64,000 nt of DNA from Natronospira bacteriovora (GTDB lineage: Bacteria; Pseudomonadota; Gammaproteobacteria; Natronospirales; Natronospiraceae): assembly GCF_030848495.1 (NCBI RefSeq), contig NZ_JAVDDT010000004.1, forward strand, positions 62,001 through 126,000. Direction: 5' to 3'. A model generated the notes under the pieces. The model worked only from the letters and a program-made list of their open reading frames with translations. It searched no databases and was not told the DNA's origin. Below are positions 1-10,492 of the stretch, piece after piece. The position numbers and the translations under genes were made by a program. The number at the start of each line of letters is the position of its first letter. The stretch's first letter is position 1.

Positions 1-37
1 GTTGCCCGTTATCTCGTGTCGTCGCGACGTTGCCGAC

Positions 38-1573
38 TTACCAGGACTGCTTGAATTCGGTGATGCACGTCTTCATGCCTTCAACGATCTCGTCGCTGTA
101 GCCACCGGATTCATTGATCTTCTCGAACAGTTCCTTGTGACTGGCCTTGAGATGGCTGTGCAGACCGGCTTCGAAGTCCACGATCTTTTCCACCTCAACG
201 TCATCCAGGTAGCCTTCGTTGGCGGCGTACAGGGAGACGGCCATTTCCGCGATGGAGAGCGGGCTGTACTGCTTCTGCTTCATCAGCTCCATCACCCGCT
301 TGCCGCGCTCAAGCTGCTTGCGGGTGGCTTCATCCAGGTCGGAGGCGAACTGGGCGAAGGCCGCGAGCTCACGGTACTGGGCCAGGGCGATACGGATGCC
401 GCCACCCAGCTTCTTGATGATCTTGGTCTGGGCCGAACCACCCACTCGGGACACCGAGATACCGGCGTTGATGGCCGGGCGGATACCGGAGTTGAACAGG
501 TCGGTCTCCAGGAAGATCTGGCCGTCGGTGATGGAAATCACGTTGGTCGGCACGAAGGCGGACACGTCACCGGCCTGGGTTTCAATGATCGGCAGGGCGG
601 TCAGGGAACCGGTCTTGCCTTTCACTTCACCATTGGTGCGCTTCTCCACCTCTTCCTCGTTGATGCGAGCGGCACGCTCCAGAAGACGGGAATGCAGGTA
701 GAAGATGTCACCCGGGTAGGCTTCACGGCCCGGCGGACGACGCAGCAGCAGGGAGACCTGACGATAGGCCCAGGCCTGCTTGGTGAGATCGTCATACACG
801 ATCAGGGCATCTTCACCCCGGTCACGGAAGTACTCGCCCATGGCGCAACCGGCGTAGGGCGCGATGTACTGCAGGGCGGCGTTTTCAGAGGCGGTGGCGG
901 CAACCACGATGGTGTGCTCCAGGGCGCCATGTTCTTCCAGCTTGCGCACCACGGTGGCAATGGAGGAAGCCTTCTGGCCGATGGCCACGTAGATGCACTT
1001 AACGCCGGTGCCCTTCTGGTTGATGATGGCGTCCACGGCCACGGCGGTCTTGCCGGTCTGGCGGTCACCAATGATCAGCTCACGCTGGCCGCGGCCGATC
1101 GGCACCATGGAGTCGATGGACTTCAGGCCGGTCTGCACCGGCTGGTCCACGGACTTACGGGTAATCACGCCCGGGGCGACCTTCTCGATTGGAGAGGTCT
1201 GCTTGCTTTCGATCTCGCCCTTGCCGTCGATGGGACGACCCAGGGAGTCCACCACGCGGCCGAGCATGCCTTCGCCCACCGGCACTTCCAGAATGCGGCC
1301 GGTGCACTTGACCGTGTCGCCTTCGGAGATGTGCTTGTAGTCACCCAGCACCACGGCGCCGACGGAGTCACGCTCCAGGTTCAGGGCCATGCCGAAGGTG
1401 TCGCCCGGGAATTCCAGCATTTCCCCGTACTGGGCATCACCCAGACCGTGGATGGTGACAATCCCGTCGGTGACCTTGACCACGGTGCCCACATTGCGGA
1501 CTTCCGCGTCGGCATCAAAATTCTTGATGCGCTTTTTGATCAGATCGCTGATTTCGGTTGGATTGACTTGCAT
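38..1573 (-). CDS. atpA: ATP synthase F1 subunit alpha
   Basis: This is the alpha subunit of the F1 catalytic head, which forms the alpha3-beta3 hexamer and carries the non-catalytic nucleotide sites. The 511-residue length is normal. The P-loop GDRQTGKT sits at residues 169-176, a Walker B-like stretch ([11 protein letters not shown]) follows near 260, and the conserved [13 protein letters not shown] segment lies near 370. It is the last complete gene of the atpIBEFHA run, following atpH by 18 bases. The gamma, beta and epsilon genes would be expected beyond the left edge. Transcription runs away from the origin, as is usual for this operon. Identification is secure from sequence conservation along the whole length. 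Confidence 0.98.
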   Translation of the reverse strand: MQVNPTEISDLIKKRIKNFDADAEVRNVGTVVKVTDGIVTIHGLGDAQYGEMLEFPGDTFGMALNLERDSVGAVVLGDYKHISEGDTVKCTGRILEVPVGEGMLGRVVDSLGRPIDGKGEIESKQTSPIEKVAPGVITRKSVDQPVQTGLKSIDSMVPIGRGQRELIIGDRQTGKTAVAVDAIINQKGTGVKCIYVAIGQKASSIATVVRKLEEHGALEHTIVVAATASENAALQYIAPYAGCAMGEYFRDRGEDALIVYDDLTKQAWAYRQVSLLLRRPPGREAYPGDIFYLHSRLLERAARINEEEVEKRTNGEVKGKTGSLTALPIIETQAGDVSAFVPTNVISITDGQIFLETDLFNSGIRPAINAGISVSRVGGSAQTKIIKKLGGGIRIALAQYRELAAFAQFASDLDEATRKQLERGKRVMELMKQKQYSPLSIAEMAVSLYAANEGYLDDVEVEKIVDFEAGLHSHLKASHKELFEKINESGGYSDEIVEGMKTCITEFKQSW

Positions 1574-1591
1574 GGTCCTGTCCTACGTAAA

Positions 1592-2134
1592 TTAGTGACT
1601 CATGGCCGTGGCCAGCCGATCGAGCTGGCCTTTCACGGAACCGTCGATAACCAGATCGCCTGCCCGCAGCACAACGCCGCCGATCAGGCCTTCGTCTTCC
1701 TGCACCTTGAGCTCAACGCTGCGACCCAAGCGCTTGGCCAGGCTGTCGCGCAGGGCGGCAGCGGCCTTGTCGTCCAGAGCGTGGGCGGTACGCGCCTCCA
1801 CATTGATGCGGCCCTCGGCCTCATCACGCAGGGCCTCGTACTGCTCGGCGATCTGTGCGGCGGCCACCAGGCGGCGGCGTTCGGCCAGCAGGCGTATGAA
1901 GTTGCTGCCCGCCTCGTCCGCCCCCTTGAGGGCCTCGAGGATGGCCTCGGCCAGATCCGCCGGCGCAATGGCCGGGTGGCGAACCAGCGCGGCACCCGCC
2001 GGGTCCCGCACCAGGGCGCTCAGGCCGCCCAGCAGTTTCGACCAGGCATCGAACTGGCTGCTTTCGCTGGCCACTTCAAAGGCTGCCTGGGCGTAGGGCC
2101 GGGCCACGGTGCTTAAGTTGCTGCTCTGGGACAT
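1592..2134 (-). CDS. atpH: ATP synthase F1 subunit delta (OSCP-type)
   Basis: Delta caps the F1 head and ties it to the peripheral b2 stalk. I place the start at the ATG giving MSQSSNLSTVARPYAQ (180 residues). It is preceded by a GAGGAG ribosome site and matches the family N-terminus; the open frame continues upstream only as a shadow of atpF. The protein is an alpha-helical N-terminal domain followed by a C-terminal region ending in the typical GxV(I/L)xxGDxVIDGSVKGQL pattern seen near residues 150-170. It lies between atpF (13 bases upstream) and atpA (18 bases downstream) in the operon. Confidence 0.96.
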   Translation of the reverse strand: MSQSSNLSTVARPYAQAAFEVASESSQFDAWSKLLGGLSALVRDPAGAALVRHPAIAPADLAEAILEALKGADEAGSNFIRLLAERRRLVAAAQIAEQYEALRDEAEGRINVEARTAHALDDKAAAALRDSLAKRLGRSVELKVQEDEGLIGGVVLRAGDLVIDGSVKGQLDRLATAMSH

Positions 2135-2147
2135 GGCGATGGGCTCC

Positions 2148-2618
2148 TCAGAGCTCTTTGGCGAGGCGGTCGAGCAGCTCGCCGTGAGCCTTGGCGTCCA
2201 CTTCGCGGCCGAGAATCCGACCGGCACCCAGCACGGTGAGCTCGGCCACTTCCTGGCGCAGCTCGGCACGGGCACGGGCCACGTCCTGCTCGATCTGGGC
2301 GCGGGCGTTTTCCAGCAGACGCTCGCCTTCACGGCGGGCCTCGGCCTTGGCTTCCTCGATCATTTCGGTGCTGCGGCGGTTGGCCTGGGCAATGATCTCG
2401 GAAGACTGCTCACGGGCTTCACGGATGAGACGTTCGGTCTCGGTGGAGGCCTCTTCAAGCGCCTTGTTGCCCTTCTCGGCGGCAGCCAGACCTTCGGCGA
2501 TCTTCTCGCGACGCTCGCGCATCGCTTCCACCAGGGGCGGCCACACAAACTTCAGCGTGAGCCACACCAGAATGGCGAAGGTGACGATCTGGCCTAAAAT
2601 TGTCGCGTTCAGATTCAC
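2148..2618 (-). CDS. atpF: ATP synthase Fo subunit b
   Basis: Subunit b forms the peripheral stalk that holds F1 still against the rotor. The 156-residue protein begins with a hydrophobic membrane helix (about residues 6-26, ending near FVWPPL) and continues as a long charged amphipathic helix rich in Glu, Ala and Arg, as expected for the coiled-coil dimer. It sits between atpE and atpH in the standard order. Nothing unusual was seen. Confidence 0.96.
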   Translation of the reverse strand: MNLNATILGQIVTFAILVWLTLKFVWPPLVEAMRERREKIAEGLAAAEKGNKALEEASTETERLIREAREQSSEIIAQANRRSTEMIEEAKAEARREGERLLENARAQIEQDVARARAELRQEVAELTVLGAGRILGREVDAKAHGELLDRLAKEL

Positions 2619-2699
2619 GTCGCGAACCCTCGTTGACTACGGTTCCAAAACGGCAATGCCTGCAAAACGGGCGCAATGCGCCCGTTCACAGCCGAACTC

Positions 2700-3885
<1,186 letters not shown>

Positions 3886-4281
3886 TTACGCGTTTCGATC
3901 GCCGGGGGGAGACATCAGCTTCATGGCCGGCCACAGCCCGAACCAGAAGCCGACCAGGGCGGCAATGAAGCCGCTGATGATCTCGCCCATCTGATCGCCG
4001 CCCATGCGGGCCGCGACAATGAAAAACAGTACTGCCATCACGAGCTTGAACAGCTCGGCCCCGTAGAAGCGCCGCAGGAAGCCTTCCGGGTCCGCGGCGG
4101 CGTCCACGCTGAAGACGCGAATACCGAACCACAGGGTCAGGAAGGTGGCGGCCCCACCGCCGATCAGCACGGCCAGCGCGCTGCCTCCAAACAGGCCCCA
4201 GATCAGGGCAACCACTACCGCAAAGGCCATTTGCACACCGCAAACGCGCAGGGTCAGTCGCCAGCGTGCATTGGCCGACAT
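3886..4281 (-). CDS. atpI: ATP synthase subunit I (AtpI)
   Basis: AtpI is a small membrane protein that heads many atp operons and is thought to help c-ring assembly or magnesium supply. It is not part of the finished enzyme. The 131-residue sequence shows about four hydrophobic segments (near 12-32, 36-55, 78-93 and 103-122) with the typical YGAELFKLVMAVLFF stretch. Assignment rests on this pattern and on its place as first gene of the operon, because the family is weakly conserved. Confidence 0.9.
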   Translation of the reverse strand: MSANARWRLTLRVCGVQMAFAVVVALIWGLFGGSALAVLIGGGAATFLTLWFGIRVFSVDAAADPEGFLRRFYGAELFKLVMAVLFFIVAARMGGDQMGEIISGFIAALVGFWFGLWPAMKLMSPPGDRNA

Positions 4282-4448
4282 GTCACTCTCCGCGCTGAAC
4301 GTACGGGAACCGGAAAAAAGCCCTCTGTTTCGCCGGGTTGAATGCCCTGCGGGGGCGAGCGTTTTGCCTAGCTAGAACCAGACCTCTGGGTGGTTTGCGG
4401 GGTGGCGCGAACGTGCGCGGCCAAGCCCCCTCGGATTCGAGGCGCGCA

Positions 4449-4477
4449 AGTATACAAGGCCTGCCCCGCGGTCTCAA
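4449..4477 (-). promoter_or_regulatory. Probable sigma70 promoter of the atp operon
   Basis: Read on the minus strand this is TTGAGA, a 17-base spacer, then TATACT, close to the sigma70 consensus. It lies 168 bases upstream of the atpI start, and no competing gene lies between. It is a pattern match only; the transcription start was not measured. Confidence 0.55.
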
Positions 4478-4515
4478 GCCCGCGCGGCCCCGACATCGGC
4501 ACAGCGTGGATCGCG

Positions 4516-4676
4516 GCCCCCTGTAGGCGCGGATTCATCCGCGCAATGGCTGGAATCCGACGTTAATGCCTTTCATGAGGTGCATCACGGATCGCAACGC
4601 CCCCATTAGAGAATCAAACGGCAGCCGGGATCATTGCGCGGATAATGGAACCTTCTTCCGCTGCCTACAGGGGGCG
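4516..4676. repeat. REP-like inverted pair between parB and atpI
   Basis: Two copies of a REP-like element face each other. The left arm (4516-4548) begins CCCCCTGTAGGC and contains GCGGATTCATCCGCG; the right arm (4632-4676) is its imperfect reverse complement, sharing CCCCCTGTAGGC and ATCCGCGCAATG. The element fills much of the 424-base gap between atpI and parB (4282-4705), which otherwise holds only the atp promoter and shows no convincing gene. Related units occur near 7.5, 10.4 and 11.5 kb. Confidence 0.8.
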
Positions 4677-4705
4677 TTCCGTCAACGGGGCACGGACGTT
4701 CGGAC

Positions 4706-5581
4706 TTATTTAATTCGGTCGAGGATGCCGTCCAGTTCGTCGAGGCTGTTGTAGCGGATGACCAGCTTGCCCTTGCCGCCGCGGCCGCTTTCCACGGCCA
4801 CACGGGCACCCAGGCGGTCGGTCAGATCCTGCTCCAGGCGTTCCAGATCGGGATCACGGCGGCGACCGTCCTGTTTCGGCTTGCTGGCTCCCTCGCTCTG
4901 CTGGCGGCGAACCAGTTTCTCGGTTTCGCGCACGGACAGATCGTTTGCCACCACCTTGTTCGCCAGCGCCACCTGCGCATGGCCCTTGATGGCCAGCAGG
5001 GCCCGGGCATGACCCATGTCCAGCTTCTTCTTCTCCACCAGCTCCCGCACATCCGGCTCCAGCTCCAGCAGACGCAGCAGGTTGGTCACGGCGGTGCGGG
5101 AGCGGCCGACGGCCTCGGCGGCGGCCTGGTGGGAAAGCTCGAATTCCTCGATCAGGCGGGCCAGGGCCTTGGCTTCCTCCAGGGCACTGAGGTTTTCGCG
5201 CTGGATGTTCTCGATCAGGGCCATGGCGATGGCGGCCTGATCCGGGATCTTGCGGATCACGGCGGGGACCTCGTGCAGACCGGCCTTCTGGGCCGCGCGC
5301 CAGCGCCGCTCGCCCGCGATCAGCTCGTAGCGACCGTCACCGATGGAACGCACCACCACCGGCTGCACCACCCCCTGGGAACGGATGGAATCGGCAAGTT
5401 CCTGCAGGGCCTGGGGATCCATGCCGGTACGCGGCTGGTAGCGGCCGGGCTGGATCAGATCCACCGGCAGGTCGCGCAGGGAGGCCTCGCCTTTCTCGAC
5501 GGCTTGTTCGGGGCTGTCTTCGGAGGAGCCGGCCAGCAGGGCGTCAAGACCCCGCCCCAGACCGCGTTTCTTGGCTGCCAT
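4706..5581 (-). CDS. parB: Chromosome partitioning protein ParB
   Basis: ParB is a CTP-dependent clamp that loads at parS sites near the origin and works with ParA to segregate the new origins. The N-terminal ParB domain shows QPGRYQPRTGMD (near 46-57) and the GERRWRAAQKAGL box (near 92-104); a helix-turn-helix region with AAAEAVGRSRTAVTNLLRL follows near 150-170, and the C-terminal part carries the dimerisation domain. I prefer the ATG at 5581 (MAAKKRGLGRGLDALL, 291 residues), which has an AGGA site six bases upstream; an ATG two codons earlier is possible. Its parS targets lie at 39.6-40.4 kb. It is separated from parA by an unusual 361-base spacer. Confidence 0.96.
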   Translation of the reverse strand: MAAKKRGLGRGLDALLAGSSEDSPEQAVEKGEASLRDLPVDLIQPGRYQPRTGMDPQALQELADSIRSQGVVQPVVVRSIGDGRYELIAGERRWRAAQKAGLHEVPAVIRKIPDQAAIAMALIENIQRENLSALEEAKALARLIEEFELSHQAAAEAVGRSRTAVTNLLRLLELEPDVRELVEKKKLDMGHARALLAIKGHAQVALANKVVANDLSVRETEKLVRRQQSEGASKPKQDGRRRDPDLERLEQDLTDRLGARVAVESGRGGKGKLVIRYNSLDELDGILDRIK

Positions 5582-5649
5582 GGTCATCCTGAATGCTGGG
5601 TAAATGGATAATGCCGCGGATTATAGCGCAGGCATCTAGGTTTCTGGGG

Positions 5650-5942
5650 TTCTCGCGCAGAGACGCCGAGACGCGGAGGCTTTGTGGGCCCTGCCGGGGC
5701 TGGCCGCCGTGCTACTCCGGAAGGGCCGTGCTGGCGCGGTGGCGGGATTTGCCTCGCGCCAAGGGCGCCAGGAGCGCGACGGAAACGCCAAAGAAATCAC
5801 ACTCATTGCGTCCTTGGCGCTCTCAGCGCGAGGCCCAGTCAAGGCCCGGGGTCGGCAACCATCCGCCCGAAGCAGTACGGCTGGCCAGGCGATGCACGGC
5901 CCCAGCAATCACTGCGTCTCAGCGTCTCTGCGCGAGAACACC
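5650..5942. repeat. Long nested imperfect inverted repeat between parA and parB
   Basis: Almost the whole parA-parB spacer is one large imperfect palindrome centred near 5797. The outer arms share TTCTCGCGCAGAGACGC at about 5650-5677 and, inverted, at 5913-5940. A middle block shares CTGGCC-GCCGT-CT-CT-CGG, and an inner block shares GCCTCGCGC followed by GCGCCA (5751-5771 against 5815-5834). The right arm ends directly at the parA stop codon. No open frame in it looks coding, and no transposase was found. It resembles a non-autonomous palindromic mobile unit or the remains of one. Confidence 0.8.
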
Positions 5943-6734
5943 TTAGCCAGCCGCCTGGGCCACGCGCGCTTTTTCTTCCCGGCGGAGCATTTCGCCGGCC
6001 AGGGCGAGATAGGCAAGGGCGCCACGGGAGTTCTTGTCATGCAGCAGGGCAGGCACGCCGTAGCTGGGGGCCTCGGCCAGGCGCACATTGCGGGGGATCA
6101 TGGTGCGATACACCTTGTCGCCGAAATGCACGATCAGCTGGGCGCTGACCTCGTTGGCCAGGTTGTTGCGCGGGTCGTACATGGTGCGCAGCAGACCGGC
6201 CACCTGCAGTTCCGGGTTCACGGCCTCGCGAATCTGCTCAATGGTGTTGAGCAGGGCGGACAGGCCCTCCAGGGCGTAGTACTCGCACTGCATGGGGATC
6301 AGGATGCCGTGGGCCGCGGCCAGGGCGTTCACGGTCAGCATGTTCAGGGAAGGCGGGCAGTCGATCAGGATGTAATCGTAATCATCCAGAACCGGTTCCA
6401 GGGCCTTGCGCAGCTTGGACTCGCGTCCGAAGGCCCGCATCAGCTTGACCTCGGCGGCGGTGAGATCGCCGTTTGCCGGCAGCACGTGGATGCCGCTGTC
6501 TTCCATGTGCTGGATGGCCTCCCGGGCATTGCACTCACCCAGGATCACATCGTAGGCGGACAGCTTGAGCTGATTCTTCTCGACACCGGAGCCCATGGTG
6601 GCGTTGCCCTGGGGGTCCATGTCCACCAGCAGCACGCGGCGCCGGGTGGCGGCCAGGGAGGCGGCCAGGTTGATGCAGGTGGTGGTCTTTCCGACCCCGC
6701 CCTTCTGGTTGGCAACGGCAATGATATTGGCCAT
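5943..6734 (-). CDS. parA: Chromosome partitioning ATPase ParA (Soj)
   Basis: ParA is a DNA-binding ATPase that forms the gradient along which ParB-parS complexes move. The 263-residue protein begins [19 protein letters not shown], so the deviant Walker A motif KGGVGKTT is at residues 11-18 with the signature lysine at position 11. The Walker B-like IDCPPSL segment follows near residue 124. It is nine bases downstream of rsmG and has the normal chromosomal Soj length without an N-terminal DNA-binding extension. The rsmG-parA-parB order is the conserved one. Confidence 0.97.
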   Translation of the reverse strand: MANIIAVANQKGGVGKTTTCINLAASLAATRRRVLLVDMDPQGNATMGSGVEKNQLKLSAYDVILGECNAREAIQHMEDSGIHVLPANGDLTAAEVKLMRAFGRESKLRKALEPVLDDYDYILIDCPPSLNMLTVNALAAAHGILIPMQCEYYALEGLSALLNTIEQIREAVNPELQVAGLLRTMYDPRNNLANEVSAQLIVHFGDKVYRTMIPRNVRLAEAPSYGVPALLHDKNSRGALAYLALAGEMLRREEKARVAQAAG

Positions 6735-6743
6735 GACTTTCCC

Positions 6744-7394
6744 TCAGTCTTCCTGCACGCGGGCGAGTATGAGCTGGTGGCGTTCGGCGTCCAGGCCCGG
6801 CACCCGGACCGGGCGGGCACTCTGGAGGCGCCATTCCGGCGGACAGTCGGCCAGCTCTTCCTGCGGGTAACGGCCCTTCATGGCCACCAGGCGACCGCCT
6901 GGCGCCACCAGTCCCCCGGCCGCTTCCACGAAGGCCCCGAGCGAGGAAAACGCCCGGCAGGTCACGGTATCAAAGCGTCGGGCCGGACGGTAGTCCTCGA
7001 TTCGGCTCTGCACCACCTCGACATTCTCCAGGCCCAATTCCAGCGCGGCCTGGCGCACGAAACGGGTGCGCTTGAGGGCGGAATCGAGCAGGGTGAATGC
7101 CGTCTCCGGACGCGCAATCGCCAGAGGCAGGCCCGGAAAACCCGCACCGGTACCCACATCCAGCACCGTCTCCCCCTGCAGATCGGGCAGCAGGCTGAGC
7201 GAGTCCAGCAGATGCCTGGGCACCATTTCCAGCGGATCCCGCACCGCCGTCAGATTGTAAGCCTTGTTCCACTTGATCAGCAGGCCGATCAGGGCCAGCA
7301 GCCGCTCCCGGGCGGTGGCGTCCAGCTCGATGCCCATGGCCGCCAGGCCGTCGTTCAGACGCGGACGCAAATGCTCAATTGAAAACTGATCCAT
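6744..7394 (-). CDS. rsmG: 16S rRNA (guanine527-N7)-methyltransferase
   Basis: RsmG (GidB) uses S-adenosylmethionine to methylate G527 of 16S rRNA. The Rossmann glycine loop [17 protein letters not shown] is clear, as are the family segments [10 protein letters not shown] and [13 protein letters not shown]. Three possible starts lie in tandem (GTG 7400, ATG 7397, ATG 7394); the last has the best spacing from GAGG and gives [12 protein letters not shown] (216 residues). It usually follows mnmG (gidA) directly, but here mnmG is about 17 kb away. Confidence 0.95.
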   Translation of the reverse strand: MDQFSIEHLRPRLNDGLAAMGIELDATARERLLALIGLLIKWNKAYNLTAVRDPLEMVPRHLLDSLSLLPDLQGETVLDVGTGAGFPGLPLAIARPETAFTLLDSALKRTRFVRQAALELGLENVEVVQSRIEDYRPARRFDTVTCRAFSSLGAFVEAAGGLVAPGGRLVAMKGRYPQEELADCPPEWRLQSARPVRVPGLDAERHQLILARVQED

Positions 7395-7430
7395 CATCAC
7401 CCTCGGCTGGCACCAGGCACGTTTACCGCA

Positions 7431-7566
7431 CCGTGGGAGCGGATTTATCCGCGATTACAATCAATCGGTTGGCGCGCCACCCTCTATGGCCTCGCTGTGG
7501 GCGCGGCATCAAATAGCAGCATACCAACCGGAAGATTGTCATCGCGGATGAATCCGCTCCTACGGT
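7431..7566. repeat. REP-like inverted pair upstream of rsmG
   Basis: Two arms of about 40 bases (7431-7470 and 7526-7565) are inverted copies with about 85 percent identity by eye. They share GAGCGGATT-ATCCGCGAT and a GACAATC or TACAATC tail. They flank a loop of about 55 bases in the gap between rsmG and prpD. The core matches the unit at 4516-4548. Confidence 0.85.
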
Positions 7567-7575
7567 GGCATTAAA

Positions 7576-7602
7576 AAAGGCCTCCGGCTTGCGGAGGCCT
7601 TT
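7576..7602 (-). terminator. Rho-independent terminator of prpD
   Basis: The stem AAAGGCCTCCG pairs perfectly with CGGAGGCCTTT around a five-base loop, and a run of Ts follows on the minus strand. It lies 24 bases after the prpD stop. Confidence 0.88.
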
Positions 7603-7626
7603 CTCGCATGCAGTACCCGCTGCGAA

Positions 7627-9072
7627 TTACTTCACGAACAGCGTCATGAACTCGTGCACCGGGGTGTCGTCGAGGGCACCGTGGTCGTCGCACAGCTCGA
7701 TGATTTCACGGGCCTTGCGCGGGCTGAGGATCCGGGTGAGGGCATCATCGTACTTCTGCAGCAGGACCGGGATGCCTTCGTCGCGGCGACGGCGATGGCC
7801 GATGGGGAAGTCCACCTGGACGCGGTCGGTTTCGCTGCCGTCCTTGAACACCACCTTGATGGCGTTGGGGATGGCGCGCTTGTCGGCGTCATAGTAGTCG
7901 GTCGTGAACTGCTCGTTTTCCTTGACGGTCATCTTGTCGCGCAGGGCGTCGATGCGATCGTCCAGGGCGATGTTGTCCTCGTAATCCTCGGCGGTCAGGC
8001 GGCCGTAGATCAGAGGGATGGCGACCATGTACTGGATGCAGTGGTCACGGTCGGCCGGGTTGTCCAGGGGGCCGGTCTTGTCGATGATGCGAACGCCCGG
8101 CTCCTGGGTCTCGATTTCCACCCGCTCGATCTCATCCAGGCGATCCTTGACCTGCTCATGCAGCTGCATGGCGCATTCCACCGCAGTCTGGGCGTGGAAC
8201 TCGGCCGGGAAGGAGATCTTGAACAGCACGTTCTCCATCACGTAGTGGCCGAAGGCCTGGGGGATCTTGATGTCATTGCCCTTGAACAGCACGTCCTGGA
8301 AGCCCCACTTGGGCGCGGACAGGGCGGAGGGATAACCCATCTCGCCGGTCAGGGCGACCAGGGCCAGGCGCACGCCACGGGCGGAGGCATCGCCGGCGGC
8401 CCAGCTCTTGCGGGAGCCGGTGTTCGGCGCATGACGGTAGGTGCGCAGGGCGCCGCCATCGATCCAGGCATTGGAGATGGCGTTGAGCACGTCTTCGCGG
8501 CTGCCGCCGAACATGCGGGTGGCCACGGCGGTGGAGGCCAGGCGCACCAGCAGGACGTGATCCAGACCAACCCGGTTGAAGCTGTTTTCCAGCGCCAGCA
8601 CGCCCTGGATTTCGTGAGCCTTGATCATGGCGTGCAGCACGTCACGGATCTTCAGCGGCGCCTTGCCCTCGGCCAGACGGCGGCGGGACTCGTAATCGGC
8701 CACGGCGAGGATGGCACCCAGGTTGTCGGAGGGGTGACCCCACTCGGCGGCCAGCCAGGTGTCGTTGAAGTCCAGCCAGCGAACCTGGGCGCCGATGTTG
8801 AAGGCGGCGGTGACCGGGTCCAGCTCGAAGGAGGTGCCGGGCACGCGGGCGCCGCCCTTCATGTCGGCGCCGGGAACCACCGGACCGAGCATCTTGGTGC
8901 AGGCGGGGTATTCCATGGCCAGCATGGCGCAAGCCAGGGAGTCCATCAGGCAGTAACGGGCGGTGCTCAGGGATTCCTTGCTGAAATCCTCATAATCGCA
9001 CACATAGTCGGTCATCGCGACCAGAACGTCATCGGGATCGGGCCGCTTGGCGGAACGGATGTCGGCGGACAT
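7627..9072 (-). CDS. prpD: 2-methylcitrate dehydratase
   Basis: PrpD removes water from 2-methylcitrate to give 2-methyl-cis-aconitate in the methylcitrate cycle for propionyl-CoA. The 481-residue sequence matches the MmgE/PrpD family along its length, with recognisable segments [13 protein letters not shown] near 40, [19 protein letters not shown] near 100 and the [13 protein letters not shown] region near 285. The start is supported by an AGGAG site. It follows prpC by 187 bases, filled by an inverted repeat. This genome uses the PrpD route and no acnD-prpF pair is seen here. Confidence 0.95.
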   Translation of the reverse strand: MSADIRSAKRPDPDDVLVAMTDYVCDYEDFSKESLSTARYCLMDSLACAMLAMEYPACTKMLGPVVPGADMKGGARVPGTSFELDPVTAAFNIGAQVRWLDFNDTWLAAEWGHPSDNLGAILAVADYESRRRLAEGKAPLKIRDVLHAMIKAHEIQGVLALENSFNRVGLDHVLLVRLASTAVATRMFGGSREDVLNAISNAWIDGGALRTYRHAPNTGSRKSWAAGDASARGVRLALVALTGEMGYPSALSAPKWGFQDVLFKGNDIKIPQAFGHYVMENVLFKISFPAEFHAQTAVECAMQLHEQVKDRLDEIERVEIETQEPGVRIIDKTGPLDNPADRDHCIQYMVAIPLIYGRLTAEDYEDNIALDDRIDALRDKMTVKENEQFTTDYYDADKRAIPNAIKVVFKDGSETDRVQVDFPIGHRRRRDEGIPVLLQKYDDALTRILSPRKAREIIELCDDHGALDDTPVHEFMTLFVK

Positions 9073-9142
9073 GGGGGTTCTCCTGGGTTTTCTCTGTTCT
9101 GAAAGGTTTTACTGAATTTAGGTTTGGGCGGCTTCGGGCCGC

Positions 9143-9223
9143 CGAGTGAACAGTGAACAGTTCCCAGTGAGCAGAATGTGGCTCCGAGCCACTGTTCACT
9201 GGGAACTGGGAACTGTTCACTCG
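9143..9223. repeat. Inverted repeat of GTTCACTGGGAACTG units (copy 1)
   Basis: The left arm (about 9143-9174) runs GAGTGAACAGTGAACAG then TTCCCAGTGA. The right arm (about 9192-9223) contains CTGTTCACTGGGAACTG, a second GGGAACTG and TTCACTC. Both arms are made of short repeated 7-base units (GTGAACA and TTCCCA) and fold into a long hairpin between prpC and prpD. A second copy is at 14491-14574. Confidence 0.85.
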
Positions 9224-9259
9224 TCGGGCGCGGGGCTCGAAGCCCCAGGCCCGTAGTAC

Positions 9260-10387
9260 TTATGATCGCTCTTCGATCGGTACGTAGCGCTGAAGCTCGG
9301 GCCCGACGTATTCCGCATTGGGACGAATGATGCGGTTCTTGGCCCGCTGTTCCTTCACGTGAGCAGCCCAGCCGGTCAGGCGCGACATCACGAAGATGGG
9401 CGTGAACAGCTTGGTGGGGATGCCCATGAAGTTGTAGGCCGAGGCGTGGAAGAAGTCGGCGTTGGCGAACAGCTTCTTCTCGTTCCACATCACGCTCTCA
9501 ATCGCCTCGGAGATGGGATACAGGGTGGTATCACTCACTTCCTCGGCCAGCTTCTTGGACCATTCCTTGATGATGGCATTGCGCGGATCCCGCTCGGTAT
9601 ACACCGCGTGACCGAAGCCCATGATCTTTTCCTTGCGCTCGAGCATGCCGTGGATGCCCTGGGTGGCCTCATCCGCGCTGGAGAAGGTCTCGATCAGGGC
9701 CATGGCCTTCTCGTTGGCACCGCCATGCAGGGGCCCACGCAGGGAACCGATGGCGCCGGTGATGCAGGAGTGCATGTCCGACAGGGTCGAGGCGCAGACG
9801 CGGGCGGTGAAGGTGGAGGCGTTGAATTCATGCTCCGCGTACAGGATCAGGGAGACGTTCATCACCCGGGCGTGCAGTTCATTGGGCGCCTTGCCGTGCA
9901 GCAGGTGCAGGAAGTGGGCGCCCACGGACTCGTCATCGGTTTCGGTCTCGATGCGCTTGCCGTTGTGGCTGTACTGGTACCAGTAGCAGATGATGGAGGG
10001 GAAGACGGCCAGCAGGCGGTCGGCGGCATCGTCCTGATCGGAGAAGTCCTCGGCCTCGGTCTCCAGGTTACCCAGCATGGAGGCGCCGGTGCGCATCACG
10101 TCCATGGGGTGGGCATCGGCGGGAATCCGCTCCAGCACTTCGCGCAGGGCCTGGGGCAGACCGCGGCCCTTCTTGATCTTGGCAATGTAGTCGTCCAGCT
10201 CGGCCTTGTTGGGCAGCTTGCCGTGCAACAGCAGGTAAGCGACTTCCTCGAATCGGGCCTTCTCGGCCAGTTCCTCGATGTCGTAGCCGCGATAGGTCAG
10301 GCCGGTGCCTTCCTTGCCCACGGTACACAAGGCGGTTTCACCGGCGACCATGCCGCGCAGGCCGGCACCCATCTTCTTCTCAGCCAT
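9260..10387 (-). CDS. prpC: 2-methylcitrate synthase
   Basis: PrpC condenses propionyl-CoA with oxaloacetate. The protein is a citrate-synthase fold of 375 residues, the short form typical of methylcitrate synthases rather than the longer hexameric citrate synthase. Active-site segments are visible: the histidine in YAEHEFNASTFTARV, the histidine in MGFGHAVYTERDPRN, and the C-terminal NRIIRPNAEYVG. The start at MAEKKMGAGLRGM is chosen because an AGGAG site precedes it; the frame is open further upstream without a better signal. Placement between prpB and prpD supports methylcitrate over citrate synthase. Confidence 0.94.
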   Translation of the reverse strand: MAEKKMGAGLRGMVAGETALCTVGKEGTGLTYRGYDIEELAEKARFEEVAYLLLHGKLPNKAELDDYIAKIKKGRGLPQALREVLERIPADAHPMDVMRTGASMLGNLETEAEDFSDQDDAADRLLAVFPSIICYWYQYSHNGKRIETETDDESVGAHFLHLLHGKAPNELHARVMNVSLILYAEHEFNASTFTARVCASTLSDMHSCITGAIGSLRGPLHGGANEKAMALIETFSSADEATQGIHGMLERKEKIMGFGHAVYTERDPRNAIIKEWSKKLAEEVSDTTLYPISEAIESVMWNEKKLFANADFFHASAYNFMGIPTKLFTPIFVMSRLTGWAAHVKEQRAKNRIIRPNAEYVGPELQRYVPIEERS

Positions 10388-10410
10388 CGTCCTTCTCCTA
10401 AGTTTTTGCA

Positions 10411-10483
10411 GGCTGTGGGAGTGGCATTTCTGCCGCGATTGGCCACGCTCGCGCTCGGCCGGGGGCGGGCAAGCCCCTCCCAC
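10411..10483. repeat. REP-like inverted pair between prpB and prpC
   Basis: A unit beginning CTGTGGGAGTGGCATTTCTG and ending GCCGCGATT is followed by an inverted partner, GGGGGCGGGCAAGCCCCTCC, ending CAC. The paired GTGGGAG/CTCCCAC ends match the REP-like unit at 7.4 kb. It occupies the prpB-prpC intergenic space and may act as a transcript-stabilising hairpin. Confidence 0.75.
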
Positions 10484-10492
10484 TTCATTGAC

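Noticed and set aside
2-2116. A 704-codon plus-strand open frame opposite atpA and atpH
   Set aside because: It is fully antisense to conserved ATP synthase genes, its sequence is His-, Gly- and Val-rich without a family match, and it follows codon positions of the real genes.
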